From: Pleodorina starrii
Taxonomy: Eukaryota; Chlorophyta; Chlorophyceae; Chlamydomonadales; Volvocaceae
Assembly: GCA_030267565.1 (NCBI GenBank)
Contig: BRXU01000006.1
Coordinates: 1,476,001-1,540,000, forward strand
Length of the DNA stretch: 64,000 bases
Reading direction: 5' to 3'
A model generated the notes under the pieces. The model saw nothing but the letters and a program-made list of their open reading frames with translations, ran no database searches and was not told the origin of the DNA. The position numbers and the translations under genes are program-made. Of this stretch, positions 46,201-58,424 are shown in pieces (position 1 is the stretch's first letter; each line of letters opens with the position of its first letter).

Positions 46201-48960
46201 CTGGAAGGGGGAGGAGGGGATGGAGGAGGGGGGACGAGGGTAAGAAAAGAGATACCGCGGCGGAGGGACGAAGACGGCGTTTGCGAGATCGGATCCTGAA
46301 CCCGGCGTTTGGGGGGGGAGGGAGACGGGGGCGGGGGACTGGTTGGGGTTGGTTGCAGTTGGTTGACGGGGACGGGGTGGGGGGCCGGGGAACAGTCCAG
46401 AGAAGTTTGCTGACTGGGGCATTGGAGCGGGCGGCGGCGGCGGTGCGGGGGGCCGGAAGGGTTGGTGGAGCCCCCGGGCTGCGATGGGCGAGGCGGCCCT
46501 GGGGAGGTGGGGGTTGGAAGGGCTTGGCGCCGCCCCCCCTCCCTCCCCACGCCCTTCGCGGCCCCTGGTTGGCGGTTCAACCCCCTCACGAGTGGTTGGT
46601 TGGGCATCTGCGCTGCGCGGAAGTGGAGAGGGGGTTGGAAGGCGGGCAGCGGAGGGAGGCGGGTGGGGCTGCCGGGCGGGGTTCTCCGGGGGGCTGGGGC
46701 GGGGGGGGGGCAGAGGTGTCGGGTGCACCGGGAGGCGGCGAGCAGGGAGGGAGGGAGGGAGGGAGGTGGGACTCGGAGGGCCGGGCCCGGGCGGGAGTCC
46801 TTCGTCGGGCGGGCGCTGGCGGACGTGTCTTTTGACGCGCTTCTGCGGGCGACTGAGGCGGCTGAGGCGGTTTTGTGGTGGTTTGGTCGGTCGGGTCGGT
46901 GACCACCGGTGGGACATGGCACATTCCTGGGGTTTGTTGCTGCCTGCCCTCCTGGCTTGCCTTTTCCCTTCCCCCAAACACACATACACGCGCACACATA
47001 CAACCGCACACGCACACACAGCGCCCCTGCCCCGCCGTCCCGCTGCTCCAACCCACCCACCCACCCACCCACCCACATCCACATCCACCCGCCCACATCC
47101 ACCCACTCTTTCCTACCCACAGGACATGCAGCGGCCGCTGTACATGCGGCCCCGTGACGCCCTGGAGTACGGCATCATTGACGAGATCATCCAGCCCAAT
47201 GAGGACAAGGTGACCAAGGCTGCGCAGTATTGGATCAAGAGCGGTCGGGCGGAGAGCGAGGGGCGGCTGGAGCAGTGGCAGGAGTACCTGGGGATGCAGG
47301 AGCAGTACGCACTCAAGGACAGCTTCAGGAAGGTGGTGGCGCAGGTGAGCGGTGGGGGGGGGAGGGTGGGTGGGTGGGCCGTCGGCCGTGTTTCGGTTGG
47401 TCGCTTTACCCGTAGTCTCGCCCTCTCAATGCTAACAGACAGACATTGCCGCATTGGGCGGTTTCTGGGGACCCCCCTCCCCGCCCCCAAATTCACTCTT
47501 CAACCCCCCCCCCCGCCCCCTCGCGCCCACAGGACCTGCGCGATGCTTACCGGGAGACGGGTCAGAAGCTGCTGGCGCAAAGTGAGCGAAACAAGGAGCA
47601 GGTGGGGGCGTGTGTGTGCGTGCGTGTCCGCCGAGCGGCAACGAGCCCCCTTCCCGCCCCCTTCCATGCCGACTGTTACCGGTCCCCGTCCACTTGCGCA
47701 CTGCACTCACACGACACCCCGTTCTCTCCATTCTCTCCGTCCCCGTTCTCTCCGCTTCCGCCTCCGCCTCCGCCCCTGACTCGTGTCTCTTGACCGCTGC
47801 CTCCCAGCTGGCCGCCCTGACTGAGCGGCTGGGCGAGGGCATGTTGACTGCCGAGGGGGAGGTGCGGCTGCCCTTCAGTCGGGAGGGGATCCGGATGGCG
47901 GTGCTCAATGCGGAGAGGTACGCGGAGCGCAGCGTGAGGAGGCAGGTGGAGGCCAAGGAGGTGAGGCGGGCGGGTGGGATGGGGCGGGGTGGGGGGTTTG
48001 CGGCTTTGCGGCTGGGGCCTGGCGGGGTGTGTGTGTGTGGTAATGGTGGGGTGCGGGGAGATGGGGCCGGGGAGAGAGAGGAATGGGTGGAAGAAAGGTA
48101 TGGTAGCACACCACGCCCCCTCTCCACACCAACCCAAACCCCGACCCCCGCCTGCACCACCCCCAGCCGTCGAAGCCAGTCTGCGCACCTCCCTCCCTGC
48201 CTCCGCGCCACCCCTTACCCTTCTTCCTTGCAAATCCACACGCTTCAAATCCCCTCCCTACCCCCCCTACCCCCCCCCCCCCGGGGTTGTCCGGCCTCTC
48301 CAGGTTTCCGTCCCCGACAACTGGCGCGCCTCCATTCAGCGCATCGCCTCCGAGGCCCCCCCTCCGCCCTCCACCCCCACCGAGGTGGACTACGACGCCC
48401 TCATCCGGCGGGTGGAGGCGATGGGCGATGCGGAGTTCGCGGGGACGGATCTGGACCAGCTCCTGGAGCAGTTCAGGGTGGGTGGCGGTGGCGGGGCGGA
48501 GGGAGGAGGGAGGAGTGAGGAGCTGAGGACGGGGGACGGGGGGCTGGGGCGGCCAGGAGTGGATTAGGAGGACTGCCGTCTTTGGTAGCACCGTGCCGTG
48601 CCGTGCCGTACCGTGGCTGGTGGATGCAGGGCGGGAGTGTTGAGGAGGGAAGGAGAGATGATGGGGGCGCGGGCGAGGCGGGCGGCGGGCGGAGGGAAGA
48701 GGTCAAGGGAGCGATTGGTAATGGAGGGCACGAGGGAGGGACACGGCTGTCTGTACTCAGGCCGGATGTGGGTAGGTCGGGAGCCGAGGGGCGGCAAGAC
48801 GGCCGGCAGCAGCAGCACCTGGCCGCCAGTCGCCGCCCCAGTCCCCTCGTCCCCGCGTTGCCAATGCGCTGACGGGCGCCTCCCTCCCTCCCTCCCCCCG
48901 GGTGTGCCATTGACTATCCTCCGCCCTTCTCCCCAATGTGGTGCCCAGGTACCCGCCTAA
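43256..48960 (+). CDS. CLPR4: Plastid ClpR-type (inactive ClpP-like) subunit
   Basis: Exons in consistent phase: 43256-43462, 43548-43670, 43798-43857, 44339-44435, 45972-46120, 47123-47344, 47533-47601, 47808-47960, 48304-48477 and a tiny 48949-48960, giving 421 residues. The Clp protease fold is clear (FDQRIVYLGMP, LVPAVTELMVAELLYLEKQG, INSSGTTRQDGE, GFIKNPISTVNMG). The catalytic Ser slot reads GLAVGWSC (Gly near residue 141), and ClpP's MIHQP reads MIQQP (Gln near 166). The Asp region reads QRPLYM. It is therefore a ClpR, a structural subunit of the chloroplast Clp core. From memory the INSSGTTR and AMIQQPRVP segments are closest to ClpR4, so the symbol is tentative. The N-terminus with HARAARYDRR looks like a transit peptide. 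A charged C-terminal extension of about 160 residues follows the fold. The last junction is uncertain: a frame shifted by one base at 48950 would add a basic tail. Confidence 0.9.
46240..46307 (-). repeat. Copy of dispersed intronic element (degenerate)
   Basis: Reverse-orientation copy running from GTAAGAAAAGAGATACCGCG through AGACGGCGTTTGCGAGATCG to AACCCGG, in intron 5 of the ClpR gene. Confidence 0.8.
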
Positions 48961-51247
48961 GCGGCGTCGGCGGCTCGAGCAGCGGAGCGCACCGGCGGCG
49001 GCGCCGACGAAGCGATGAGCTCGGAGCCCACCTTCGCCTCTTTACGTCCGCTGCTGGGGCAGTGGTGGCGGCGACGACGGCAGCGCGCGGGGGGTGCCGC
49101 GCGGTGTGAGGGTTCCTGAGATGTTGCTGTAATAGCGGTGGGCGCTGGGGCCAGGGCGTGGGGCGCGACGTTCCCGCCGCTGCGGCTGACGGCGCGAGCA
49201 GGGGGCAGGGCAGGTGAAGCGAGGAGGGTTTGGGGGGTTGGTCATGTCTCTGGTTCGCAAGCTGGGGTTAGAGAGCGCTCGAAATGGGGGCGACGGTCGA
49301 AAGAAGGGGGGCGAGGGGCGGATGATTGGGGGGTTGCATACAGGCGGGGTGCAGGCAGAGCGGTATGTGTGAATGTGACAAGGTATGCGGCGCGGTGCGG
49401 AGCGCCCTCGAGGCTGGGGCCCTCGACGGAAGCGATGTGGGGTGGGGGGCGGTTGCGTTTTGTGGCGGCTGGGTTCGACCTGGGCTGCTGCTGCTGCGCG
49501 TGTAGCCTGGGGCGGAAAGGTACCAGGGATGGGACTGTCCAATGGGCGGCCTCGTAAAATGGTGTTGTGTATGGAGGCGGTGGTGTATGGCGCGGGCAGG
49601 GAGGCGGGCGGTTGGCTCAAAGCGACCCGCGATGGGCGTTGTAGTCCCCCCATAGACGCGCTCGTCATCGGATCGCAGCACACGCACTGGTGACGTTGTA
49701 ATGGTACCACAGCTCGACTGAACTGCTGGCCCGGCCTTCACTACAGGAACTCGTACATCTACACCTGGTTAAACCACACGTTAAGCACTTTCTACTTGCA
49801 GGATACGTGCCATTTTGCAAAGGCCGGTGCAAGGAACTTGCCAGTATATACATACAGAACGAAGCTCTTAAAAACCATTCGCAAAGCTTTCAGCTTACAT
49901 TTCACGCCACCCCCGGGGGGACGACGGCTATTCCTCCCAAGCCGCGACCATATTCCGTCCTAAAGCGGAACGAAGTCGCCGACCTCTTCGGCTCCAGCCT
50001 TCGGGGATGAGTGCCACTTCTTGCCCCACTAGACATCCTGCGCTAAACTGCCTCGCTACATACCACGTCGGTCCTACCTTCCTTACAGTCGTGTCCTAAT
50101 AACAACCACCGTACCGATCTCTTTCCAGCTCCTGCCAACCTGAAGATCGAGGCTGGGAGACGGACCCCCCAAACGCTCATCCGCCACGCAAAAACACAAT
50201 CCCGCACACAGCAACCAAATCGTGAGCTGTAGCGATCGCGCCTTCAAAGAGCCACCGATATATCGGTATGTCGCCCCTCCCTCGTCCGTCACAAAGATGA
50301 CCGGCAGCCGCAGTCCGCTCATCTCATTGAGGACGCAGTCCGGGTCAAACGGTCCACGTACGACTGTACACAAGAGCACACAAGCCCTCCGGGTTATCAA
50401 AGCCATACCGGTCAACATGTCAAAACAAGAAATTCAGTTACCAAGGCGGGTGCAGTGCTCGCTGTCGATATGTCCATGTGGGTCGGTCGACCCGTCGGTT
50501 GGGGGAATTAATGCGGCAAGGACGCAGACAAATGGCTCCCGCCCGCCCGCCCGCAAGCGCATCGGGCATGACCCCCGCAAACAAGCGGCAGTACAGACCC
50601 GCTGCGAGCCAGCAAAGCTGTCGGCATGTACCGATCGGTACCAAAGCTCACAACGTGTCCTCGCGCGCGCCTGCACGCCTCCCAGGCGCCCTGCGGCCGG
50701 TTTCACCCATCCATCCTTCCACGATTCGCTTTTGCGCCCACCAAACCGCTGCGTGCCCACCAAGCCGCCGCGTGCCGCAACAGCAGCAGCCAGTCTCAAG
50801 ATGCGTCTGTTCATCACGGGTAAAGACAGCGAGCCCGGGGGGCCAGGCATTCGCGGCCGGCCAACAAATCCCCACCGCCCGCTCAGGCGCTGCCAGTACA
50901 TGAGGTCTCTCGTGCATAGTGCATTATTATCGCTTATTAGAGAGGAAGGCGACAAAGCCAAGCAGACGCGCAGCGGTCGTGGTCGCCGGCCCGCAGCCCG
51001 TCACGGCCCGCCCTCGGCAGAAAGCACAGATGTACCGTTCCAGCCGCCATCGGACACGCGCCAGAGCGAAGGCCAGCAGCAGCCGCTGACGTCAGCAGTG
51101 GCGGCAAAAGCCCGCTACCCTCCGTTCCACTGCACCCAAGCGCGGCCGCCGCCGGCCGCCGGGCTTGGGCTTCCGCTGCTGCTGCTGCTCAGATTGAAAG
51201 CCCGCTCCCGCACCCCATCGCAGCTTCTCCGCGCCAGCCCTGCCGCT
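48961..51247. other. Convergent intergenic region, ClpR / PSAT
   Basis: Both neighbouring genes end here. TGTAA at 49128-49132 fits a ClpR poly(A) signal; TTACA at 50083-50087 is a distant candidate for PSAT. A plus-strand frame open from 50222 into the PSAT gene has no recognisable motif. The 49680-50030 stretch is less GC-rich but holds no convincing gene. Confidence 0.4.
49128..49132 (+). terminator. Candidate poly(A) signal TGTAA
   Basis: Canonical volvocine poly(A) word, 168 bases past the proposed ClpR stop codon. Confidence 0.5.
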
Positions 51248-53062
51248 TTACTTGGCGTGCTTAGCGGCGAACTCCTGGGGTTCAGGGAGAGATGGATGCA
51301 AGGAGCAAGACCACGATTTCGTCAGAATGCAGGACAGCCTCATAAAACCCACATGCCGTCATCAATACACCCTGTTCAGTCAGTGCCGCCCGAGCTCCCT
51401 CACTACCGTCCCCGCATCCCGAACGGCGTTGTCAAGAAGACTTTTCCTTCCCCCGGCGCAGCCGATAGGCCCCGAGTAACCCTGGCTCCAACACCAAACT
51501 GGTCAAACGCGGCCGCGGGCCGCCCCGCCCCGTCAACGCTGCTCACCTTCATGAAGTCTGCCAGCTTCTGCACGCCCTCAACCGGCATGGCGTTGTAGAT
51601 CGAGGCGCGCATGCCGCCCACGGAGCGGTGCCCCTTGAGTTGGAGCTGCGGGAGGGAGGGGCGTGGGAGAGATGGGTGCGGGGCGCGCGTGAATGCGGTG
51701 TTGATGAGTGGGTGATGTGCGGACACATTGGCACGCAAGTAGGCCCCGACAGCGGAACGGTTCTGGCCGCTGATCGCCTTGTGCTGCTCGTCCAATGGCG
51801 AGGCGCTTCAATTCGCAAACCGTAGTCCGCAAACCGTACTCAGGAATGGATGCTTACGAGCGCCACGGCGTGGCCAACGAACTCCCAACCGCACGCTCCA
51901 ACCGCCGTGGTCTCAATCCTTACCCCCAAAGCCCCGCCCCCGGGCCCCCGCCCTTCCCCTCCTGCATGCTCACCATGCCCAGCTTCTCGGCCTCCTTAAT
52001 AAAGGCCTTCTCGAGGTCCGGCTGCGAAGGGATGGTGAAGGGAACGTTCATAAGCGAGCGGACGGCCGGGTCGACGGGGGAGTTGTAGAAGCCGTTGGAC
52101 GAGGCGATGGCGTCGTACAGCACGGCGGCCTTCTGCTCGTTGAGCTTCTGCATGGCCTCCAGGCCGCCCAGCTTCAGCAGCTTGTCAAAGACGAGACCGC
52201 ACATGTAGATGGCCCAGCAGGGCGGCGTGTTGTACATGGAGTCGTTCTCCACGTGGATCTTGTAGTCGAGCATGGTGGGGGCATCGGCGCGGCAGTGCCC
52301 GACCAGGTCCTCGCGGATAATGACGATGGTCACGCCAGCCGGACCGACGTTCTTCTGTGCACCGGCGTAGATGATGCCGTACTTGGAGACGTCGATGGGC
52401 TTGGAGATGAAGTTGGACGACATGTCGCTGACCAGGATGCGGTCGCCCACGTCGGGCGTCGACTTGAACTCCACGCCGCCGATGGTCTCGTTGTCGCAGT
52501 AGTGCACATAGCGAGAATCGGGGCTGAGCTTCCAGCCGGACACGGGCGGCAGCGACTTGATGTCGCCCTTGGCGGCGATGTTCACGTTGCAATACTTCGT
52601 CGCCTCCTCAGCCGCCTTCTTGGACCAGGCACCCGTAACCACGTAGTCCACTGTCTCGCCAGCCTTGGCAAGGTTCAGCGGAATCATGGAGAATTGCGTG
52701 CTGGCGCCGCCCTGGAGGAAGAGCACCTTATAGTTGGCTGGGATGTTGAGCAGAGCGCGCAGGTCGGCCTCCGCCTTCTGAATAACGCTCTCAAACTCCT
52801 TGCCGCGGTGGCTCATCTCCATGATGCTCATGCCGGTGCCCTGCCAGTTGACCAGGTCCGCCTGGGCGCGCTCAAGCACGTCGACCGGCAGAATGGCTGG
52901 GCCCGCCGAAAAGTTGAAGACGCGGCCGTGCGGCTGGGCTGCGGTCGAGGACGGCGCCGGCATCGCGACGGTGGCTTGGACACGGACAGTGGGGATGCGG
53001 CTCACCACGGTCCGGCCGGCTGGCCTGCGGCCGGCGGCAATCTTGGCCTGCTGGAGCTGCAT
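51248..53062 (-). CDS. PSAT1: Phosphoserine aminotransferase, plastid
   Basis: Three phase-0 exons on the minus strand: 53062-51974, 51645-51547 and 51274-51248, giving 404 residues. The enzyme is a PLP-dependent class-V aminotransferase that converts 3-phosphohydroxypyruvate and glutamate to phosphoserine and 2-oxoglutarate, the second step of the phosphorylated serine pathway. Diagnostic segments are [57 protein letters not shown] and [12 protein letters not shown], in which Lys 237 forms the PLP Schiff base. The second exon carries [19 protein letters not shown] and the third the C-terminal EFAAKHAK. Residues 1-45 ([20 protein letters not shown] and on) form a typical plastid transit peptide. 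The gene is complete and its long first exon has few low-complexity runs, unlike its neighbours. Confidence 0.97.
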
Positions 53063-55236
53063 TCTTCCCGGAACGAAAGTTACGGAAAGGTCAAAAACTG
53101 ACGAGCTGGTGCAGCAGGGCTCAAGGTCTGCCCCTTTCTAATAACTAGGCTTTTGGCCTGATGGCATCTAATACTTTAGATAATCGGCAGGACAACCTGC
53201 CCCGCCCACGTGTACGAGTACGGCGCTTCACGCCACGCCAAGGCGCAAAGCCTGCAACATTATGCACCTCCCTCAGCGTAGTCATGAGCAGCTATAAGGT
53301 TCCACAGCTTTAGTGGCCATTATGTCGTGTGTCTTCGTGTGGGGGCACAACAAATGACTGTGTCGGCCCACAACATAAAAGATGGAAGCCGTATTGATAT
53401 ATCCTTCATGATTGCGATCGTTCATGGCCCGTATTGGAAGCATAGGCACATTCCCGCGCCGGCCTCACGTATGGGTCGTGGTCATGGCGAAGGGCTGTCC
53501 ATGGTGTTTTGTCGTTGCCAATTGTGACATTGGTAATTACCCGGCAGGTATTTCTGCCCAATCGAGATAATAAGCTTGTTAAACTAACCGGAGCAGAATA
53601 CTCTTGCACCTAGGTGGCATGTAGGGGTGTGGCTGTCCCCAGGGTCTACCTGGGTCTACCGGTACTCGGTAATTCGGAAAGCCCGCATTGGCAATCCTGC
53701 TGCGCGCGCACTGCCGCCGCAATCATCATCCCTGATCGGTCTCCCTTTAACAGCCGCCGCAGCAGGCCCAAGCTTGCATATCGACCAGCGCCGTACACCC
53801 TACCGAGTCGGCCTGCAGCCATCCGTAACAACAACTGTTACCGCAATCACTGCTTCCATGTAGCATCAAAATTGCCGCCCAGCGGCGCGACGCCAACTGG
53901 CCTAAGCTTGTCCGTCGTTGCGTCGAATCGTCGGTCGTTGCGCACCGCTCTGCCCTGACGAGCTCCAAACACACCGCATCCGTCCATCCATCCCACTCCT
54001 TCGCGCCATGCCCACCCCACTCCTTCGCGCCGCATCGCACCGACCCGAATCGACCCGAGTACGGTACTCCATTTGCATCGCACCGGTTCGCACGGCGGCA
54101 TATCACTGTCACCGCGTCGCACCACAGACAGCACCACACCGCGTCGCACCACGCACCGGAAGGAGTACGGTCTGTCGGCCTCCCCGGGTGGGAGGGATTC
54201 CGGGAGGGACGAGGGAGGGACAGGTGGGCAGGCAGGTGAAAGGGCTGAAGGGGCCTTGTGTCGTACGTTGGGTGTACGGATCAACCAAAGCGCCGTAACA
54301 TCTCATGGCCTCCATGGGAATAGAGGACTACCCTGTATCGTCCACAGACATCAGCATCGCAGCGGCCGCACTCACCAGCGGCCGCACCCCATGCAGGCGG
54401 TTGCGGCGTATCCGGATTTCAACAGCGCGGGAATTCCACAGTCCCTCCAATCACTTGACGACCCGCACGTCCCCACAGCCCTGATGGTCCACATCGCTGC
54501 GGCACAGCGGCAGTCCTTCAAAGGAACGAACGCGGCGCCATCGCGGCACCAAACGAACACGAAAATGCATCCCGCCAAGTGTCGTACATACAAACATAAC
54601 AACCGCCATCGCCACCGTCGTACCGTCGTTGTCCATGAACGAATAGGCTTACAGCGGACCCAGCGGACTGCCAGCGGACTGACACAATGTCAGGCTATCC
54701 GTTGTGACGGTTTTCTGTTGCCTTGCAGCACATATATACCCGACCCATGGGTCGGAGCCACGGCTCATCGCTCGTGTCGTATCTATCGTACTATGTGACG
54801 AGCAAGAAAGTGACGTCATCTCCCCTTCCGAAAAGTATACATGCCGTGGAGTGCCGCACCACCGCTTGAGTACGCGATCAGGGACCGTCCAGAGTACGAC
54901 AATGTCGTAAATGACCCAGAGTGCCGTACAGGTGCAGCCCCGCAAGCCCCTGGCAATGTGCCCTCCCACCTGCCGCCCTGGTCTGCAGTCGCGTCGCTTC
55001 GGCTCCTCGTCATGTACCGTACTCTCCTTTTACTCGCAACCCCGGGCTGCGGAACGGCGTCTCTGCCGTGCCGTGCTGCGCTCACCTTATACATGTGTAT
55101 CTTTCCAACCACGCAATGAAGTTCACAGCTTACCTCGAAGGACTTGAATCAAAACGCCATTCATAGGTGGGTTCGTTCGTTGGATCCCCTCTCCTCCTGC
55201 TGCTGCTGCTGCTGCTGCTGTTGATTTCTGCATATG
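53063..55236. other. Intergenic, upstream of PSAT, no gene recognised
   Basis: Holds the PSAT promoter and the 3' side of the membrane-protein gene. A TTACA word at 54649-54653 is a possible minus-strand poly(A) signal. A CTG triplet run lies at 55197-55220, just past the membrane-protein stop. Several GACCC-type and GTAC-type words occur, but no frame has a recognisable domain. Confidence 0.4.
54742..54753. repeat. GACCCATGGGTC perfect palindrome
   Basis: Intergenic copy of the dispersed 12-base word. Confidence 0.85.
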
Positions 55237-58132
55237 CTACTTGATCTGCTCCGGCTGCCCGGGAGGCGAGCCGCCCCGGAACGACCCGTGCCGGAACAGT
55301 TTGCTGCTCAGCGATACCGCCGCCGCCCAGGCAGTCTGGGTCGGGGAGGAGTGCTGCGGAGACGTCGAAGCCTCGCCGCCGCCGCCGCTGCCGGAGGTGC
55401 CCAACGACGCCGGTGCTTTCGGAACCTCCGACGCGCCGTTGCCGCTGCTGCCGCCGCCGGCGGCGGCGGCGGCGGCGCCGCCACCACCTTGGGAGCTCAC
55501 GGCCCGACGACTCTCAACCGACTCTACCGGCTCTGCCGATATCTCCCTTGCAGCGGCCGCCGCTGCCGCCGCCGTACCATTCCGCGGAGGTGGCGGCGCC
55601 GCCGCCGCCGTGACTGTCAATGTCACGGCCGCCGACGCCGACGCCGCCGCCGCTGGCGGCACCGGCAGTGACGGCGAGGCCCTGGGAGGCGGCATTCCCA
55701 CGGCAACGACTGCGGCGGCGGCGGCGGCGCCGCCGCCGCCGCTGTCGTACTCGGTTGCCGATATCCCCAGCGACTGTCCCTCCGTCAGCCGCTCTGCCGC
55801 CGCCAGGGCCTGTCTGCCTGCCCCGGGCGAACAGACACCCCCGGGTGTGGTTGTCGCAGCCGGACGCGCACGCTGCTTGAGCCGCAGGCTTGCGAGGCGG
55901 TTGGCGGGCCCAGAGGCGGCGTCGGCGTCGGCAACGCCGCCGCCCCCGCTGCCTGCCCTGCCTCCGAAGCTCGGCTGCGGCAGCTGCTGCTGCTGCTGCT
56001 GCTGCGGCTGGTGGTGAAGATGGGTTGGAGAGGGCTGGGGCGGCGGCCCCGTGTCGTCCACCACCGGGTAGTGTGTGAAGGAGTGGAACTGGCTGCTGGC
56101 GCCGCTGACGGTGGAGGCGGCGTCGTCTGGGGACGGGCAGGCGGGCGGTCAGTTTGGGCAACCGCATGCAGAGGGTTAAGAAGAGGCGATGCCGCGGCGA
56201 AGGGCTGGAGACGACGTTGACGGGCGGAACCAGGACCCGACACCGGGGGTGCAGTGGGGGGGTGGGGTGGACTGCAGGGATCAACGCCGCACGCACCAGA
56301 GACCCACCTGGACCTCCGTTGCCGCTAGGGCGCCCGACGCCCTGCGACGGCCGCGCCGTCCGCAAGCCAGCCCCCGGGCGCAGCCACGACGGGCCCGGAA
56401 GCGGACTGCCGCCAGCGCCGCCGCCGCCGCCGTCAGCGCCGCCGCCGGTGCTTGTCCGGTCGCCTCCGCTACCCGGCCTGGAGTACGACACGCGGCTCTT
56501 GATGGGGCTGGCGGCGACGCCGCCTGACGCCGCCGCCGCCAGGCTTCCCGCCGCCGCGGCCACGACCGCCGCCGTCACCGACCCGCTGACGCCGCTGGCG
56601 CTGGAGCGGTACGGCAGCGGCGGCCGCCCCGCGCCGGCCGCGACCGCCACGGTCCCATACCCGCTTCTGGGGATGACCCTCGGCGCGGCGGTGCCGGCAG
56701 CGGCGGCGCCGTCGCTGTCGCCGCCGCCGGCGTCGAACGCCTCCACGGGCGATGACGTGGCCGCCGCCGTCGCCAGGGAGTTGAGGGACCGCTCCGGCGT
56801 GAGCTCCGAAGGCGCCGGCGGGCCCCTCCAGGCCGTCGTAACGCTGCCCGTCGGTACAAGCGCCGGCGGCAGTGCGCCGCCGCCGCCGCTGCCGCCGCCG
56901 CCGCTCCGCCCCGGCGACCCCATACCCGTCGCCACCGCCAGGGCACCCCGGCCCCTCGCCGCCGCCGCCGCCGCCGACCCCGATGACGACGGCCTTGGCC
57001 CCGGGCCGCCTGAGCCTGGCCGCTCGCCGCCGCCGCCGCCGCCGTCCAGCGTCCCGCCGCGGCTGCCGCCACGCGCCTGCTGCGTTGACGCTGAGCCGGG
57101 TCGGCTCTCGTCCGCCGCCGCCGCCGCCGCCGGCGACTGCCCCGAGCTCGGGCCTACGTTGGAGGTGCGGGGGTGGTCCATGGTGCCGAACAACACGCGG
57201 CCGTGGCCTCGCGGACTGGCAATGGATCCCGGGGTGCTGGGAAGCGGCTCCGCCTCCAAGCCCACGGAGAGCGCAGGAAGCAGCGAGCCGCCGGCGGCGG
57301 CGACGCGGCCGCCGGCGGAGCCGGGGCGGCTGGTTGCGGCCCCGGCGCGCGGCGAGGCCGCTGACCCGGGGGACGGTAGCGGCGCGGCGGCGGCGGCCGC
57401 CGCCGCCGGGATTGCGCCGCGGCTCGGCGGTCTGGCGGTGTTGGGGCGCTGGGTGGCGGATGGGGACGGGTTAGGGCGAGGGGAAGGAGAAGGGTTGTGG
57501 AGGTTGTCGGGGGGGGGGGGGGGGCGCGGTCAGCTTGCGGGCGTTGAGAGGTTTCGGGTCGAAAGGCAGGGGGCATGGTAGGCATTCGGGGACCCCGCCA
57601 CCGCGTTCTGCTGACGGTGGGAACTCCAAAATCCTGGTACAGCAAGCCGCCAGCAGATAACCTTCTCCCAACGTCCACGTCCTGCGCTTACCGTCTGGCT
57701 CCTCTGCGCGCTACCAGGAAGCTTGCCCAGGTCCGTGAAAACGAGCACTTTGCGCTCAGGTGGCTGCAAGTGAAACGTCGGACCGGTTACGGGCTACGAG
57801 TTCTTATGGGCTAAAATTAATTAAATAAATTTATCGCATATCGTAAGCATCGCTATGCGGTCAAGAACGAGAAAGCCACATGGCGGACTCACGATGCCAG
57901 CCAGGCCCCCGCCTAAGTCCCCGTAACGATGATAGAGGTACCAAAGAAGCCCAGTCAAGATAATGACACCACCAGCGACGCCAAGGGCTATGCCGACAAT
58001 TTTGCTAACGTCCGTGGTGCCGTCATTGTCCTCGAGCAACTCGCGCATTTTTTGCTGTTGCGAAGAAATATGTAAGCTGTAGTATCTTGCAGCAGGATGA
58101 TTATCAGTGACCACGTAACCTTGAGCTGTCAT
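55237..58132 (-). CDS. Single-pass membrane protein with low-complexity tail
   Basis: Proposed minus-strand exons 58132-57893, 57763-57692, 57448-56308 and 56126-55237 join in phase to 780 residues. After a short N-terminal segment with a charged MRELLEDNDGTTD stretch comes one clear membrane helix at about residues 44-67 (VSKIVGIALGVAGGVIILTG, then LLWYLYHRYG). Next is a non-repetitive juxtamembrane piece (ERKVLVFTDLGKLPGSAQ) and then about 670 residues of Gly/Ala/Ser/Pro-rich sequence. A short conserved-looking island (GASSQFHSFTHYPVVDDTG) opens the last exon. No enzymatic domain is seen. A large extracellular part, as in many volvocine proteins of this layout, may be missing: the upstream DNA is a retrotransposon fragment. 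The ATG at 58132 follows an in-frame stop, but the first exon could instead begin at a CAACAG acceptor inside it. Confidence 0.55.
56171..56243 (-). repeat. Copy of dispersed intronic element (degenerate)
   Basis: Reads TTAAGAAGAGGCGATGCCGC then GGCGAAGGGCTGGAGACGAC and ends near ACCAGGACCCGACAC. It lies in the last intron of the membrane-protein gene (56127-56307). Confidence 0.6.
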
Positions 58133-58424
58133 GTATTCGTGTCATGTCGACGGTGGGAAGCAACGGGGTAAGTTCTCTCACGCATCAAGGATGGTAAGCT
58201 CAGGCTGAACTTGCCAGATAGTTTCAAATAATAAAGAGTAGTAGTAAGTAATACGTAATACTTTCTTTGTATTGTATTACAAGCTCGAGAGCTCATAAGG
58301 CGCAGACGAGCCAGGAGGCTCATGGACCGCGAGAATAGGCAGGTCAAAAAGGAGCTAAGAACTATGTCGCCAAGCAGAAACTAAAGCAGGATCACAAACG
58401 AAAACAGGTAAAATGAACAAACAT
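58133..58424. other. Probable retrotransposon 3' UTR / junction
   Basis: Relatively AT-rich DNA between the retrotransposon stop codon and the membrane-protein first exon (for example AATAATAAAGAGTAGTAGTA near 58228). Likely the element's 3' UTR and insertion junction. No clear poly(A) tail or target-site duplication could be defined. Confidence 0.4.

Noticed and set aside
50222..51598. 458-codon plus-strand open frame antisense to the end of the PSAT gene
   Set aside because: No domain, a composition of translated GC-rich DNA, and it overlaps well-supported PSAT exons on the other strand.
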